This document shows, piece by piece, positions 23,608 to 32,882 of a DNA stretch of 37,234 nt. The notes beneath the pieces are model-generated. The model was not told the origin of the DNA and searched no databases. It saw nothing but the letters and a program-made list of their open reading frames with translations. Position numbers and translations under genes: made by a program. The first letter of the stretch is position 1, and every line of letters starts with the position of its first letter. The DNA is from Bacteroidales bacterium (GTDB lineage Bacteria > Bacteroidota > Bacteroidia > Bacteroidales > UBA7960), in the NCBI GenBank assembly GCA_003550725.1, contig PUKZ01000070.1, forward strand, positions 1 to 37,234. The letters are read 5' to 3'.

Positions 23608-24498
23608 ATGAAAGAAAACACCATGGATATAACTGAGCAGCAAGAAGTGTTTGAGTTCACTAGCATAGGCGAAATAGTAAACCAAACACTTCAGAAAAAC
23701 ATAGAAATGGATAACACGCCAAATGGCCTTTCAACCGGATTTTCTGAAATAGACAAAATCACCTCCGGCTTACAAAAAGGACAGTTGGTAACTATTGCGG
23801 TTAGGCCGGGAATGGGCAAAACCGCTTTTTTATTGTCTATGACCAATAACATTGCCATAAAAAATGGTCACTCGGTTGCAATTTTTTCTTCCGAACGTTC
23901 AAGTCAAAAAATCACAAATCGCATTATTGAAAGCGAAACAGGCATGTCAATTGGTAAGTTAAGAAACATTGATGTGGAATTATACAAAAAGGATCATTTG
24001 TATAAAACCATCAGTAATATTGCAAAAGCCAAAATTTATCTTGACGATTCACCTAATCTTTCTTCTGATGATCTAAAAAGCAAATCGCGAAAATTAAAAT
24101 TTAATTATAATGTAGAGCTGATAATAATAGACTACCTCGAGTTGTTAAGAACCGGCTACGGTGATAATAACAACAGGGAGGAACAACTCAACACTATTGT
24201 CCATACCATAAAAAGTATAGCCAAAGAAATCAATGTTCCTATAGTGCTTTTTTCGCAGCTTCAGGGATACGGGTTAGAATACAATATGTTGCAAAATCCT
24301 TCAATAAAAGATATTCCTGTTTTTCTTAGTGAATTATCGGATGTTGTAATGTTTTTATACAGAAAAAATTTCATTAATAAACCCAGCCGGGAAGACGAAA
24401 ACGTCGAAATGATTCTGGCTAAATATAATAATCAAAACCATAATACAGTGGTACCGTTAAAATATATTGAACGGATAGCTAAGTTTGCCGACAGTTAA
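23608..24498 (+). CDS. Stand-alone DnaB-C-domain (RecA-like) ATPase
   Basis: The 296-residue protein consists of the RecA-like ATPase domain of replicative helicase DnaB without the N-terminal DnaG-binding domain. Seen are GFSEIDKITSGLQKGQLVTI, Walker A RPGMGKT (66-72), the catalytic Glu in FSSERS (E96), Walker B VELIIIDYLELL (169-180) and the sensor FSQLQ (215-219). LSELSDVVMFLYR matches the DnaB segment LRESGxIEQDADVVMFLYR but is shorter. The KxRNGPTG segment with the arginine finger is replaced by AKYNNQNHNTV (271-281), with no Arg at that place. It is probably not the main DnaB but a paralogue of unknown role; a phage or plasmid origin is also possible. It lies between the SiaC-like and DUF2148 genes. 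Confidence 0.8.
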   Translation: MKENTMDITEQQEVFEFTSIGEIVNQTLQKNIEMDNTPNGLSTGFSEIDKITSGLQKGQLVTIAVRPGMGKTAFLLSMTNNIAIKNGHSVAIFSSERSSQKITNRIIESETGMSIGKLRNIDVELYKKDHLYKTISNIAKAKIYLDDSPNLSSDDLKSKSRKLKFNYNVELIIIDYLELLRTGYGDNNNREEQLNTIVHTIKSIAKEINVPIVLFSQLQGYGLEYNMLQNPSIKDIPVFLSELSDVVMFLYRKNFINKPSREDENVEMILAKYNNQNHNTVVPLKYIERIAKFADS

Positions 24499-24642
24499 AT
24501 ATATATTTTTAAATCCCTGTTTGCCGGCCACCCTGTAGTTTTATACAATCCAAAATAAGATCATTTTAATAAGTAAATAAACTATTAATTACTTCCGGTA
24601 AATATATTTATTAATTTAGATAACAAATACAAATAAAATTAT

Positions 24643-25185
24643 ATGGCTAATATCAAAGAAATTGAAATCATAAAACAGTCGCTTATCGAAATTGCCAGGA
24701 AAATGTTAGTTGCTGCGCGCACAGCACCAAAGGCTAAAGGCATAAACAATCTGGAAATGGCAATCTTAACTGACAGCCACATAAAATCTTTAGCCAAAAA
24801 AATGAAAGATATAGGCAATAAGGAGAATAATAATAATATTTTTTTGAGAGATGCACAAAATGTTAGCGACTATGCTGATGTTGTAGTATTGATAGGCACT
24901 CGTTTTCAATCAATAGGATTAAAATTATGCGGGCTTTGTGGTTTTGCTAATTGTGAAGAAAAAGACAAACATCCTGAATTCCCTTGTGCCTTTAACACCG
25001 GTGATCTTGGGATTGCTCTGGGCTCTGCCTCAGGTATGGCAGCTGATTTTAGAGTAGACAACAGGATGATGTATACAATTGGCTATGCTGCAAAAGAATT
25101 GGAATTACTAAACAGTAACGTAAAAATTATTTATGGAATACCTTTGAGTGCAACATCCAAAAATCCTTTTTTTGATCGCAAATAA
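24643..25185 (+). CDS. DUF2148 ferredoxin-like iron-sulfur protein
   Basis: The 180-residue protein belongs to DUF2148, often annotated as ferredoxin domain-containing protein and common in anaerobes. The N-terminal helix carries the family ARKMLVAARTAPKAKGINNLE. A cysteine group follows in LCGLCGFANCEEKDKHPEFP and the next Cys (PCAFNTGDLGIALGSASGMA), so four to five Cys could hold a cluster. The C-terminus ends with YGIPLSATSKNPFFDRK, which is also typical. Its function is unknown. It lies 144 bp after the DnaB-like gene and is followed by a strong terminator at 25271 shared with dnaK. Confidence 0.85.
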   Translation: MANIKEIEIIKQSLIEIARKMLVAARTAPKAKGINNLEMAILTDSHIKSLAKKMKDIGNKENNNNIFLRDAQNVSDYADVVVLIGTRFQSIGLKLCGLCGFANCEEKDKHPEFPCAFNTGDLGIALGSASGMAADFRVDNRMMYTIGYAAKELELLNSNVKIIYGIPLSATSKNPFFDRK

Positions 25186-25270
25186 AATTTTTAAATTAGT
25201 TTATTTATTATATCCGGGCTTATTAGAAGTAGCTCATTGAAAAAGCATTTAACCTTTCAAAAGCAATTAA

Positions 25271-25301
25271 AAAAGCGGGGTTATATTCCCCGCTTTTTTT
25301 T
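25271..25301. terminator. Bidirectional terminator between the DUF2148 gene and dnaK
   Basis: AAAAGCGGGG (25271-25280) pairs with CCCCGCTTTT (25288-25297) around a 7-base loop, with T-runs on both strands. It serves the DUF2148 gene on the plus strand and dnaK on the minus strand. Confidence 0.9.
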
Positions 25302-25403
25302 GTTTAACCAGATAATTTCACCGGTTTTTTGCTAATTACAATCTATGATGGTCTATGAACTATATAAGCAATATCAGGTTTGCTTAGTTATTTTTTGGCA
25401 AGC

Positions 25404-27338
25404 TTACTTCACCTCTTCATAATCCACATCGGTTACATCGCCTTCGTCTCCGCCATCATCACCTTTATCACTTTGATCTGAGCCGGGCTGTTGTTGCTGT
25501 TGGTCTTTCGAATCTGCTCCGCCTGCTCCGGCTTCTTGCGATGCTTTGTAAAGCTCTTCGCTTGCTGCCTGCCATGCACTATTAAGTGCTGCCATTGAGG
25601 TATCAATAGCTTGTATATCCCGGTTTTTGTGAGCTTCCTTAAGATCAGATAATGCCTTATCAATAGGCTCTTTCTTTTCTGCGGGTATTTTATCACCAAA
25701 TTCATTAAGCTGTTTTTCGGTCTGGAATATCAAACTATCAGCCGAATTAATTTTTTCTGTCTCTTCCTTAATCTTTTTGTCTTTTTCGGCATTGGCTTCG
25801 GCTTCTTCTTTCATTTTGTTAATCTCCTCTTCCGACAATCCGGAGGAAGCTTCGATACGTATATCCTGTGATTTTCCTGTAGCTTTATCTTTGGCTGATA
25901 CATTCAATATACCGTTTGCATCAATATCAAAGCTAACTTCTATTTGTGGTACACCCCTTGGTGCTGGAGGAATACCATCAAGATGGAAACGGCCTATAGT
26001 GCGGTTATCTTTAGCCATTGGCCTTTCTCCCTGAAGCACATGAATTTCTACAGATGTTTGATTATCTGCCGCAGTTGAAAATGTTTCTGTTTTCTTTGTC
26101 GGTATAGTGGTATTAGCCTCAATGAGTTTTGTCATAACTCCACCCAAAGTTTCAATACCCAGTGAAAGCGGCGTTACATCCAGCAACAACACGTCTTTAA
26201 CATCACCACTCAGAACAGCACCCTGAATAGCTGCACCTATTGCAACAACTTCATCGGGGTTTACTCCTTTTGAAGGTTTTCTTCCGAAAAAGTCTTCAAC
26301 CAGCTTCTGAATAGCAGGAATACGTGTTGACCCACCTACCAGTATAACCTCATCAATATCTGAAGCTTTTAGACCGGCATCTTTAAGTGCTTCTTCGCAG
26401 GGCCCTTTTGTTTGTTGTATAAGCTTGTCACAAAGCTGCTCAAATTTGCTTCTTGTCAATGTTCTTACCAGGTGTTTAGGTATACCATCAACAGGCATAA
26501 TATATGGCAAGTTTATCTCGGTTGAAGTAGAGCTTGAAAGTTCTATTTTGGCTTTTTCAGCTGCTTCCTTTAACCTTTGCAATGCCATTGGATCCTTTTT
26601 AAGATCTAACCCCTCATCTTTTTTAAATTCATCGGCAAGCCACTGGATTATTATATCATCAAAATCATCACCACCAAGGTGTGTATCACCTTTAGTTGAT
26701 TTTACCTCAAAAACTCCATCGCCAAGCTCCATTATTGAGATATCAAAAGTTCCACCGCCAAAATCAAAAACGGCAACTTTCATATCCTTATTCTTTTTAT
26801 CCAATCCATAAGCAAGTGAAGCTGCGGTTGGCTCATTAATTATTCTATGCACCTTTAAACCTGCGATCTCACCTGCCTCTTTAGTTGCCTGACGCTGTGA
26901 ATCATTAAAGTATGCAGGTACAGTAATTACTGCATCACTAACTTCCTGCCCAAGATGATCTTCAGCAGTCTTTTTCATCTTCTGCAATATTATCGCAGAA
27001 ATCTCCTGTGGCGTATATTTACGGTCATCTACTTTTACCCGGGTTGTATTGTTTTCTCCCTTTACAACCTCATAGCTGACCCGCTCCTTCTCCTTGGTAA
27101 GACCATCATAAGGCATCCCCATAAAACGCTTTATCGAATAAATGGTTTTTTCAGGATTTATGATCGCCTGCCTTTTGGCAGGATCACCTACTTTTCTTTC
27201 ACCATTTTCAGTAAATGCAACCAAAGATGGAGTGGTTCTGCGACCCTCGCTGTTATGTATAACAACAGGCTCATTTCCTTCCATCACTGATACACATGAA
27301 TTAGTAGTACCTAAATCTATTCCTATTATTTTACCCAT
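25404..27338 (-). CDS. dnaK: Chaperone DnaK (Hsp70)
   Basis: DnaK is the main Hsp70 of the cytosol and cycles on unfolded peptides with DnaJ and GrpE. The 644-residue protein has the full ATPase domain ([72 protein letters not shown]), the linker [16 protein letters not shown], the substrate domain and an acidic C-terminal tail (ending [10 protein letters not shown]). The residue order and length are those of typical Bacteroidetes DnaK. dnaJ and grpE are not adjacent, which is usual in this phylum. It is divergent from recN across a 450-bp spacer. Confidence 0.99.
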   Translation of the reverse strand: MGKIIGIDLGTTNSCVSVMEGNEPVVIHNSEGRRTTPSLVAFTENGERKVGDPAKRQAIINPEKTIYSIKRFMGMPYDGLTKEKERVSYEVVKGENNTTRVKVDDRKYTPQEISAIILQKMKKTAEDHLGQEVSDAVITVPAYFNDSQRQATKEAGEIAGLKVHRIINEPTAASLAYGLDKKNKDMKVAVFDFGGGTFDISIMELGDGVFEVKSTKGDTHLGGDDFDDIIIQWLADEFKKDEGLDLKKDPMALQRLKEAAEKAKIELSSSTSTEINLPYIMPVDGIPKHLVRTLTRSKFEQLCDKLIQQTKGPCEEALKDAGLKASDIDEVILVGGSTRIPAIQKLVEDFFGRKPSKGVNPDEVVAIGAAIQGAVLSGDVKDVLLLDVTPLSLGIETLGGVMTKLIEANTTIPTKKTETFSTAADNQTSVEIHVLQGERPMAKDNRTIGRFHLDGIPPAPRGVPQIEVSFDIDANGILNVSAKDKATGKSQDIRIEASSGLSEEEINKMKEEAEANAEKDKKIKEETEKINSADSLIFQTEKQLNEFGDKIPAEKKEPIDKALSDLKEAHKNRDIQAIDTSMAALNSAWQAASEELYKASQEAGAGGADSKDQQQQQPGSDQSDKGDDGGDEGDVTDVDYEEVK

Positions 27339-27788
27339 TTTTTTAGTATTTTATTTTTTCTATTACTAGATTTGATTTTCAAATATGTTTTTAATTATCG
27401 TATTGTACACATTCAATGATTGTGCCAACATCAGTTTTTGTAATTATGACATATTTTTAATCATGTCAATCAAAACAAAAAATCCGGGAATTTATAACAA
27501 CCGCTATTATATTAAGCTGTATTACAAGTATTACAGATTATAATTAAGTTTCATAACCATCTATGTCAAAAAGGCAGTTTTATAACAGAAAAGATTATTT
27601 TTATATATTTTTAATCTGATTAATTGGTATTTAAAAAACCATCTAAAAAAGAATTTAAGTAAAAAAATAAAATTTATTTAATTCTTAAACATTATTTTAA
27701 TTTTATACATTAATTTTGGTTTAAATTAACAGATAATTTTTTCACTGCCTGGTTGAGAATCTAATAATTATTCGTTTAGAAAAACAAT
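27339..27788. other. Divergent dnaK-recN spacer
   Basis: No gene is supported. An inverted repeat TGACAT (27447-27452) and ATGTCA (27463-27468) lies 109 bp before dnaK and could be an operator. TAATTTTG at 27711-27718 on the plus strand fits the -7 consensus and is 71 bp before recN. I found no CIRCE element and no clear promoter for dnaK. Confidence 0.5.
27711..27718 (+). promoter_or_regulatory. Candidate -7 promoter element for recN
   Basis: TAATTTTG matches TAnnTTTG, 70 bp before the recN ATG. No TTG at the usual -33 position, so support is weak. Confidence 0.35.
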
Positions 27789-29465
27789 ATGCTAAAACAC
27801 CTGCAAATTGAAAATTACGCACTGATTGAAAAATTAGATATTGATTTTGATACCGGCCTTTCTATAATAACCGGCGAGACGGGCGCAGGTAAATCGATAC
27901 TGGTAGGTGCATTATCACTTATACTTGGCCAAAGGGCCGACACAAAAGCTTTATTTAATAAAAATAAAAAATGTATAGTTGAAGGAATATTTTCTATCAA
28001 GGATTACGATTTGCAATCATTTTTTGATGAATATGAGCTGGATTATGATGATAATACTATTTTGCGCCGGGAAATTAATCAACATGGAAAATCAAGGGCT
28101 TTTGTTAACGATACCCCCGTTACTCTAAACTTATTAAAATCTATTTCGGAAAAGCTAATAGATATTCATTCTCAACATGAAAGCCTGTTGCTTAATAAAA
28201 AACACTTTCAGTTTAATGTTTTAGATAGTTTCTGTTCTCATTTTAACCTGTTAAATGAATATTATACTAAATTTGTTAATTATAACACACTAAAAAGCCG
28301 GCTCGATCAACTTATTGAAAAAGAAAAGGAAGCACGCAACAACCTTGATTATTATAAATTTCAACATGAAGAGCTTGATAAAGCCGGTTTACCGGAAAAA
28401 GAAGATTTTGAAAAACTAGAATCGGAGCTGCAAATTTTAAACAATGCCTCCGAAATAAAACAAAATCTGCAAAATGCTTATTACATACTTGCCGAATCAG
28501 AAACAAACCTTTTAAGTGAATTTTTAAATTTACAGAACCTTATTCAGCCTATCGAAAAATATGATAAAAAATATGGAGATTTGATGAGCAGGCTTAAATC
28601 TCTTCACATTGAACTCAAAGATATCAGCAATGAATTGTCAATGATTTCAAATGAGGTGGTTTTTGATCCCGAACGAATTTCTTTGCTTACTGAAAGGTTT
28701 GATACATTGAACAAACTCATGATGAAGCATAATGCTTCTTCCGCGGATGAGCTTATTAAAATAAAAAATAATTATGAAAACAAAATTGAAAATATCGAAT
28801 ATTTAGATGATGAAATTGAGTCTTTAAAAGAACAACTATTAAAGAGTGAAAAAGATGTTTTTGAATTAGGGGATAAATTATCAAAATCCCGTCAGGAAAA
28901 TATTCCCATAATTGAAGAACGTATAACCGGTTTATTAAAAACCCTGGGTATGCAAGATGCGCGTTTTGAGATTGAACACACGAAAACCAATGTTTTTACA
29001 CCTTTTGGTTTAGACTCAATAAAATTTAAATTTAGTGCCAACCTTGGCGGAGAGCTCCATGATATATCAAAAATAGCTTCAGGTGGCGAAATATCAAGAT
29101 TAATGCTTAGTATCAAATCTCTTATTAATCAAAATAAACTTTTGCCGACAATAATATTTGATGAAATTGATACAGGTGTTTCAGGAGAAATAGCTTCAAA
29201 AGTTGCTGCTATTTTTATGGATATGGCAAAAAACATGCAGGTAATTTGCATTACACATCTGCCTCAAATTGCTTCAAAAGGCAAGAGCCATTTTTTCGTC
29301 TATAAGGAAATAGAAAATCAAAAAACAAAAACGAAAATTAAGAAACTAACCGATAAAGAAAGAATAGAGGAGCTGGCAAAAATGCTTGGAGGAGAATCTT
29401 TAACTGATTCAGCAAGAGAAACTGCAAAAGAACTTATTAATTTTAATAAAACCGGTAATAGTTGA
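27789..29465 (+). CDS. recN: DNA repair protein RecN
   Basis: RecN is an SMC-like ATPase that holds DNA ends or sister chromatids during double-strand break repair. The 558-residue protein has the N-terminal Walker A FDTGLSIITGETGAGKSIL and IDIHSQHESLLLNK. A long coiled coil follows (about 160-360, rich in K/E/L, shorter than in E. coli SMC). The C-terminal half has IASGGEISRLMLSIKSLI (signature) and TIIFDEIDTGVSGEIASKV (Walker B), and ICITHLPQIASKGKSHFFV is the H-loop. The length is standard. It is a single gene between dnaK and the ETF operon. Confidence 0.97.
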   Translation: MLKHLQIENYALIEKLDIDFDTGLSIITGETGAGKSILVGALSLILGQRADTKALFNKNKKCIVEGIFSIKDYDLQSFFDEYELDYDDNTILRREINQHGKSRAFVNDTPVTLNLLKSISEKLIDIHSQHESLLLNKKHFQFNVLDSFCSHFNLLNEYYTKFVNYNTLKSRLDQLIEKEKEARNNLDYYKFQHEELDKAGLPEKEDFEKLESELQILNNASEIKQNLQNAYYILAESETNLLSEFLNLQNLIQPIEKYDKKYGDLMSRLKSLHIELKDISNELSMISNEVVFDPERISLLTERFDTLNKLMMKHNASSADELIKIKNNYENKIENIEYLDDEIESLKEQLLKSEKDVFELGDKLSKSRQENIPIIEERITGLLKTLGMQDARFEIEHTKTNVFTPFGLDSIKFKFSANLGGELHDISKIASGGEISRLMLSIKSLINQNKLLPTIIFDEIDTGVSGEIASKVAAIFMDMAKNMQVICITHLPQIASKGKSHFFVYKEIENQKTKTKIKKLTDKERIEELAKMLGGESLTDSARETAKELINFNKTGNS

Positions 29466-29616
29466 TCATATATAACACCTGTATCTAAAACTAAGTGTGT
29501 ATTTAAATGATTTAAATTAAATCTTTTATATTTTTCTTAACTTTGACGGATGTTTTACATATTTAATGTATTATAAAGCATAGGTTTTTCAATTCTTATT
29601 GTTTACACTTTTTTTT

Positions 29617-29624
29617 TATATTTG
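29617..29624 (+). promoter_or_regulatory. Candidate -7 promoter element of the ETF operon
   Basis: TATATTTG matches TAnnTTTG. A TTG at 29599-29601 is 15 bp upstream, shorter than usual. It leaves a leader of about 120 nt before etfB. A second match, TAACTTTG, lies at 29538-29545. Confidence 0.4.
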
Positions 29625-29754
29625 TGCGCTCTTTTCTTTAAGAGCAAACGAATTGGATAACAGAATAAGTTACTCATTTCATGATATTTGAACACTTGTT
29701 CTGTTAAGTTTTCTTTAAAATAATAATAGTAGAAACTAAATAAAAAAACTATCA

Positions 29755-30504
29755 ATGAAGATTTTAGTTTGTATTAGTAATGTTCCGGACACTACTACTA
29801 AGATTAAGTTTACTGACAACAACACCAGGTTTGATTCTACTGGAGTACAATGGGTTATTAATCCCTGGGATGAGCTGGCGCTAACACGTGCATTGGAATT
29901 AAGGGATGATACTTCCAACAGTGTAAATAAAGTTACTGTTGGTCATGTAGGCACTTCAGCTGCAGATCCTACAATTCGCAAAGCTTTGGCTATAGGAGCC
30001 GACGATGCCATACGTATAAATGCAGAACCTGAAGATGCTTACCAGGTAGCTGCTCAACTGGCTGAAGTTATAAAAAAAGAACAGTTTGATATTATTTTTG
30101 CAGGTATAGAATCAAGCGATTTTAACGGATCTACGGTAGGTAGCATGATAGCTGAATTTCTGGACTATCCATCGGTTTCAGCTGTATCCGGTTTAAATAT
30201 TGATAATGATGAACCTGTCATTACCAGGGAAATTGACGGTGGCAAGGAGACCGTCACTATTCCTACACCTTGTATAGCCGTTGTTCAAAAAGGTATAGCT
30301 ATAGAACCTAAAATTGCTTCCATGCGTGGCATAATGCAAGCACGAACTAAATCAATTAAGGTAATGGAGCCTGTTGATGTTGATATCATTACCGAAGTTG
30401 TGACCTTTGAACCTCCTCAACCTAAGCCTGATTGCGTTTTTATTGAAGAGGACAATCCCGGAAAACTTGTAGAATTACTACAAAACGAGGCAAAGGTTAT
30501 TTAA
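29755..30504 (+). CDS. etfB: Electron transfer flavoprotein subunit beta
   Basis: EtfB pairs with EtfA to carry electrons from acyl-CoA dehydrogenases. The 249-residue protein starts MKILVCISNVPDTTTKIKFT, the family opening. It contains GVQWVINPWDELALTRALEL, the AGIESSDFNGSTVGSMIAEFL segment that binds the AMP or second FAD, and ends with a C-terminal arm that in the family wraps around EtfA. Length is normal. It is followed by etfA after 30 bp, a membrane Fe-S protein, a CCG-domain protein and an acyl-CoA dehydrogenase. Together these make a complete fatty-acid (or amino-acid-derived acyl-CoA) oxidation module, so it acts beside beta-oxidation in the cytoplasm. Confidence 0.95.
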   Translation: MKILVCISNVPDTTTKIKFTDNNTRFDSTGVQWVINPWDELALTRALELRDDTSNSVNKVTVGHVGTSAADPTIRKALAIGADDAIRINAEPEDAYQVAAQLAEVIKKEQFDIIFAGIESSDFNGSTVGSMIAEFLDYPSVSAVSGLNIDNDEPVITREIDGGKETVTIPTPCIAVVQKGIAIEPKIASMRGIMQARTKSIKVMEPVDVDIITEVVTFEPPQPKPDCVFIEEDNPGKLVELLQNEAKVI

Positions 30505-30534
30505 TTAGTTGTTAATCAAATAAAATTATAAGAT

Positions 30535-31506
30535 ATGTCAGTATTAGTATTCACTGAAAATTGGGATGGTAAGTTCAAAAAACTTTCATTTGAACTTGTT
30601 TCATATAGTAACAAGGTAGCTGAAATGCTTGGCACTTCAACCACGGCCATATCTATTGGTAGTGTAGCAGATGATGAGCTTACCAAGCTTGGTAAATTTG
30701 GCGCAAAAAAAATTCTAAAACTTGAAAACGAAATATTTAAAACATTTGATACCAGGGCATATAGTTCTGCAATAGCTCAGATTGCCCAAAAAGAGAAAGC
30801 TGAAGTTATTGTAATTGCAAATAATAATATGGGAAAGGCGATTGCTCCAAGATTATCGGTAAAACTTAAAGCTGCCGTTGGTTCGGGTGTTACCAAACCA
30901 CCTTTGAGTACCGAACCTTTTGTTGTTAATAAAAAGGTCTATTCGGGTAATGCCTTTGCTCATATGGAATTAAAAACCGGGGTAAAAATAATTACACTTG
31001 CACAAAATTCCTTTGATTTGATTGAAACATCAAATGATGCTACTATTGAAGAAGCATCGGTTGATATTGATAAATCAGCAGTTCAGACAAAGGTTAAAGA
31101 TGTAGAAAAACAAACTGGTAAATTATTGCTTACCGATGCCGAGATAGTTGTTGCAGGTGGACGTGGAATGAAGTCGCCCGATAACTGGACACCGCTAATT
31201 GAACTGGCGGAAACACTGGGTGGTGCAACAGCATGTTCACGACCTGTTTCTGATGAAGGTTGGAGGCCTCATGAGGAACATACAGGACAAACAGGGAAAA
31301 TTATTGCTCCAAACCTTTATATTGCCATTGGAATCTCATGAGCAACACAACACCTTGCAGGCGTCAGCTCATCTAAATATATTGTAGCTATTAATAATGA
31401 TAAGGATGCTCCTATTTTCGAAGCAGCACATTACGGCATTGTAGGAGATGCCGCTAAAGTGCTTCCCAAATTGGTTGAAGCTGCTAAAGAAGCAAAATCA
31501 AAATAA
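30535..31506 (+). pseudogene. etfA: Electron transfer flavoprotein subunit alpha with in-frame UGA
   Basis: EtfA binds the electron-carrying FAD. The reading frame runs from 30535 with typical sequence (VLVFTENWDGKFKKLSFELV, AEIVVAGGRGMKSPDNW, LGGATACSRPVSDEGW, HTGQTGKIIAPNLYIAIGIS). It is then stopped by TGA at 31339-31341 (codon 269). Beyond the TGA the same frame continues with [18 protein letters not shown], then [20 protein letters not shown], and ends at a TAA at 31504-31506, codon 324. The stop stands exactly where the family has the Gly of GISGA(I/T)QHLAG, and TGA differs from GGA by one base. The UGA would remove 54 residues with most of the FAD-binding domain. Cause could be a true mutation, an assembly error or recoding; the family has no Cys or Sec there. 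UGA is an ordinary stop in other genes here, so a general code change is excluded. Confidence 0.9.
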
Positions 31507-31560
31507 TATAAGCCCGGAAGTTCTTATTTTTTGTAATGACACATTGTAAATATAAACAAT

Positions 31561-32874
31561 ATGGATCAAATAATCTTTGCTATAGCCCTGATAATAACAT
31601 TAGCGGTTTTTGGTTTCACTGCATCAAGATATGTAAGGCTTTTCATGTTGACAAAGCCGGCATTTCCGGTGCGTAATATCGGCAAACGTATCAATTTGTT
31701 GATTAAAGTTGCTATTGCACAATCGAAAATGTTTCGTAAACCTTTTACCGGTATTTTGCATGCATTTGTTTTTTGGGGGTTTATTGTGATGCTTTTTGGC
31801 AGCATCGAAATGGTTATTGATGGGCTAATAGGTGCTGAACGCTCACTTTATATATTGGGAGGTTTATACGACTTTTTGATAGGTGCAGGTGACCTCTTTG
31901 CTTTAATAATAACAGTAGCTATAATTGTATTTTTGAGCCGCAGGATATTCCTGCATGTCAAGCGTTTTGAAGGTATCGAAATGAAAAAAGTTTCGCATGT
32001 CGATGCAAAGATTGCTCTTACAATCATTTTGCTGCTGATGATTACGCTTTTAGGCTTAAATTCCAGTTATGTTGCATATCAAACCAATATTGGCGAAGAA
32101 ATACATGGAGTTTATCCTGTAAGCATGTATTTGGCCGGAATTTACTCAAACATAACTGTTGATACAATTTATGTGCATCATGAAGTACATTGGTGGTCAC
32201 ACATTCTTTTGATATTTTTATTTGCTAATATTTTACCATACTCAAAGCATTTACATGTGTTTATGTCGGTGCCTAACGTATTTCTCTCCCGCCTTGATCC
32301 TCTCGGCAAGCTTCCCAACATGGAAAATATAACCCGCGAGGTTAAAATGATGATGAATCCTGATACAGCTTTTGCCGACCCCCCTGAAGAAGCACCTGTT
32401 GAACGTTTTGGAATACTCGACGCCGAAGACGTTTCGTGGAAAAACTACCTCGATTCGCTCTCTTGTACAGAATGTGGCCGGTGCACCTCAGTATGTCCTG
32501 CTAATATTACAGGTAAAAAACTTTCACCAAGAAAAATAATGATGGATTTAAGAGCCAGGATGAAGGAAAAAAGTAAAGGTTTAATAAAAAAAGGCAAAGA
32601 CTACAATGACGACAAATCTCTTATTCGCAATTATATAAGCGAAGAAGAATTATGGGCTTGCACAACCTGTAATGCCTGTGCCCAGGAGTGTCCAATAAAT
32701 ATTGATCATCCTAAACTGATTATTGATATGCGTCGTTACCTTGTGATGGAAGAAGGCTCTGCACCGGGTGGAATAAAAACCGTTTTTAGCAATATTGAAA
32801 ATAATGGTGCACCCTGGCAATATTCTCCTGAAGATAGAATGATTTGGTCGGAAAATCTTGAAATAAAAAAATAG
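31561..32874 (+). CDS. Membrane Fe-S oxidoreductase subunit of an ETF:menaquinone oxidoreductase
   Basis: The 437-residue protein has about six membrane helices in its first 240 residues (NarI-like, with histidines in GILHAFVFWGF and VHHEVHWWSHILL that could bind heme b). Two [4Fe-4S] motifs follow, CTECGRCTSVCP near residue 302 and CTTCNACAQECP near 367. This is the first half of DUF3483/EMO-type proteins, which pass electrons from ETF to (mena)quinone in the membrane. The usual C-terminal CCG domains are encoded by the next gene, 8 bp downstream, so here the enzyme is split. The operon (etfB, etfA, this gene, CCG gene, acyl-CoA dehydrogenase) supports this role. A HdrD/DsrK-like reductase is the alternative. 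Confidence 0.85.
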   Translation: MDQIIFAIALIITLAVFGFTASRYVRLFMLTKPAFPVRNIGKRINLLIKVAIAQSKMFRKPFTGILHAFVFWGFIVMLFGSIEMVIDGLIGAERSLYILGGLYDFLIGAGDLFALIITVAIIVFLSRRIFLHVKRFEGIEMKKVSHVDAKIALTIILLLMITLLGLNSSYVAYQTNIGEEIHGVYPVSMYLAGIYSNITVDTIYVHHEVHWWSHILLIFLFANILPYSKHLHVFMSVPNVFLSRLDPLGKLPNMENITREVKMMMNPDTAFADPPEEAPVERFGILDAEDVSWKNYLDSLSCTECGRCTSVCPANITGKKLSPRKIMMDLRARMKEKSKGLIKKGKDYNDDKSLIRNYISEEELWACTTCNACAQECPINIDHPKLIIDMRRYLVMEEGSAPGGIKTVFSNIENNGAPWQYSPEDRMIWSENLEIKK

Positions 32875-32882
32875 ATTATAAC

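Noticed and set aside
27447..27468. CIRCE-like heat-shock operator before dnaK
   Set aside because: Arms TGACAT/ATGTCA do not match the CIRCE consensus (TTAGCACTC-N9-GAGTGCTAA).
30535..31341. Alternative genetic code (UGA = glycine) to explain etfA
   Set aside because: UGA ends at least six other intact genes in the window at the expected family length, so it is a stop here.
31339..31341. Selenocysteine at the etfA UGA
   Set aside because: The family has glycine at this position, not cysteine, and no SECIS-like hairpin was apparent directly after the codon.
31199..31387. Frame overlapping the etfA UGA as a separate gene
   Set aside because: It lies out of frame in etfA and has no family resemblance; the original frame carries the conserved EtfA sequence on both sides of the UGA.
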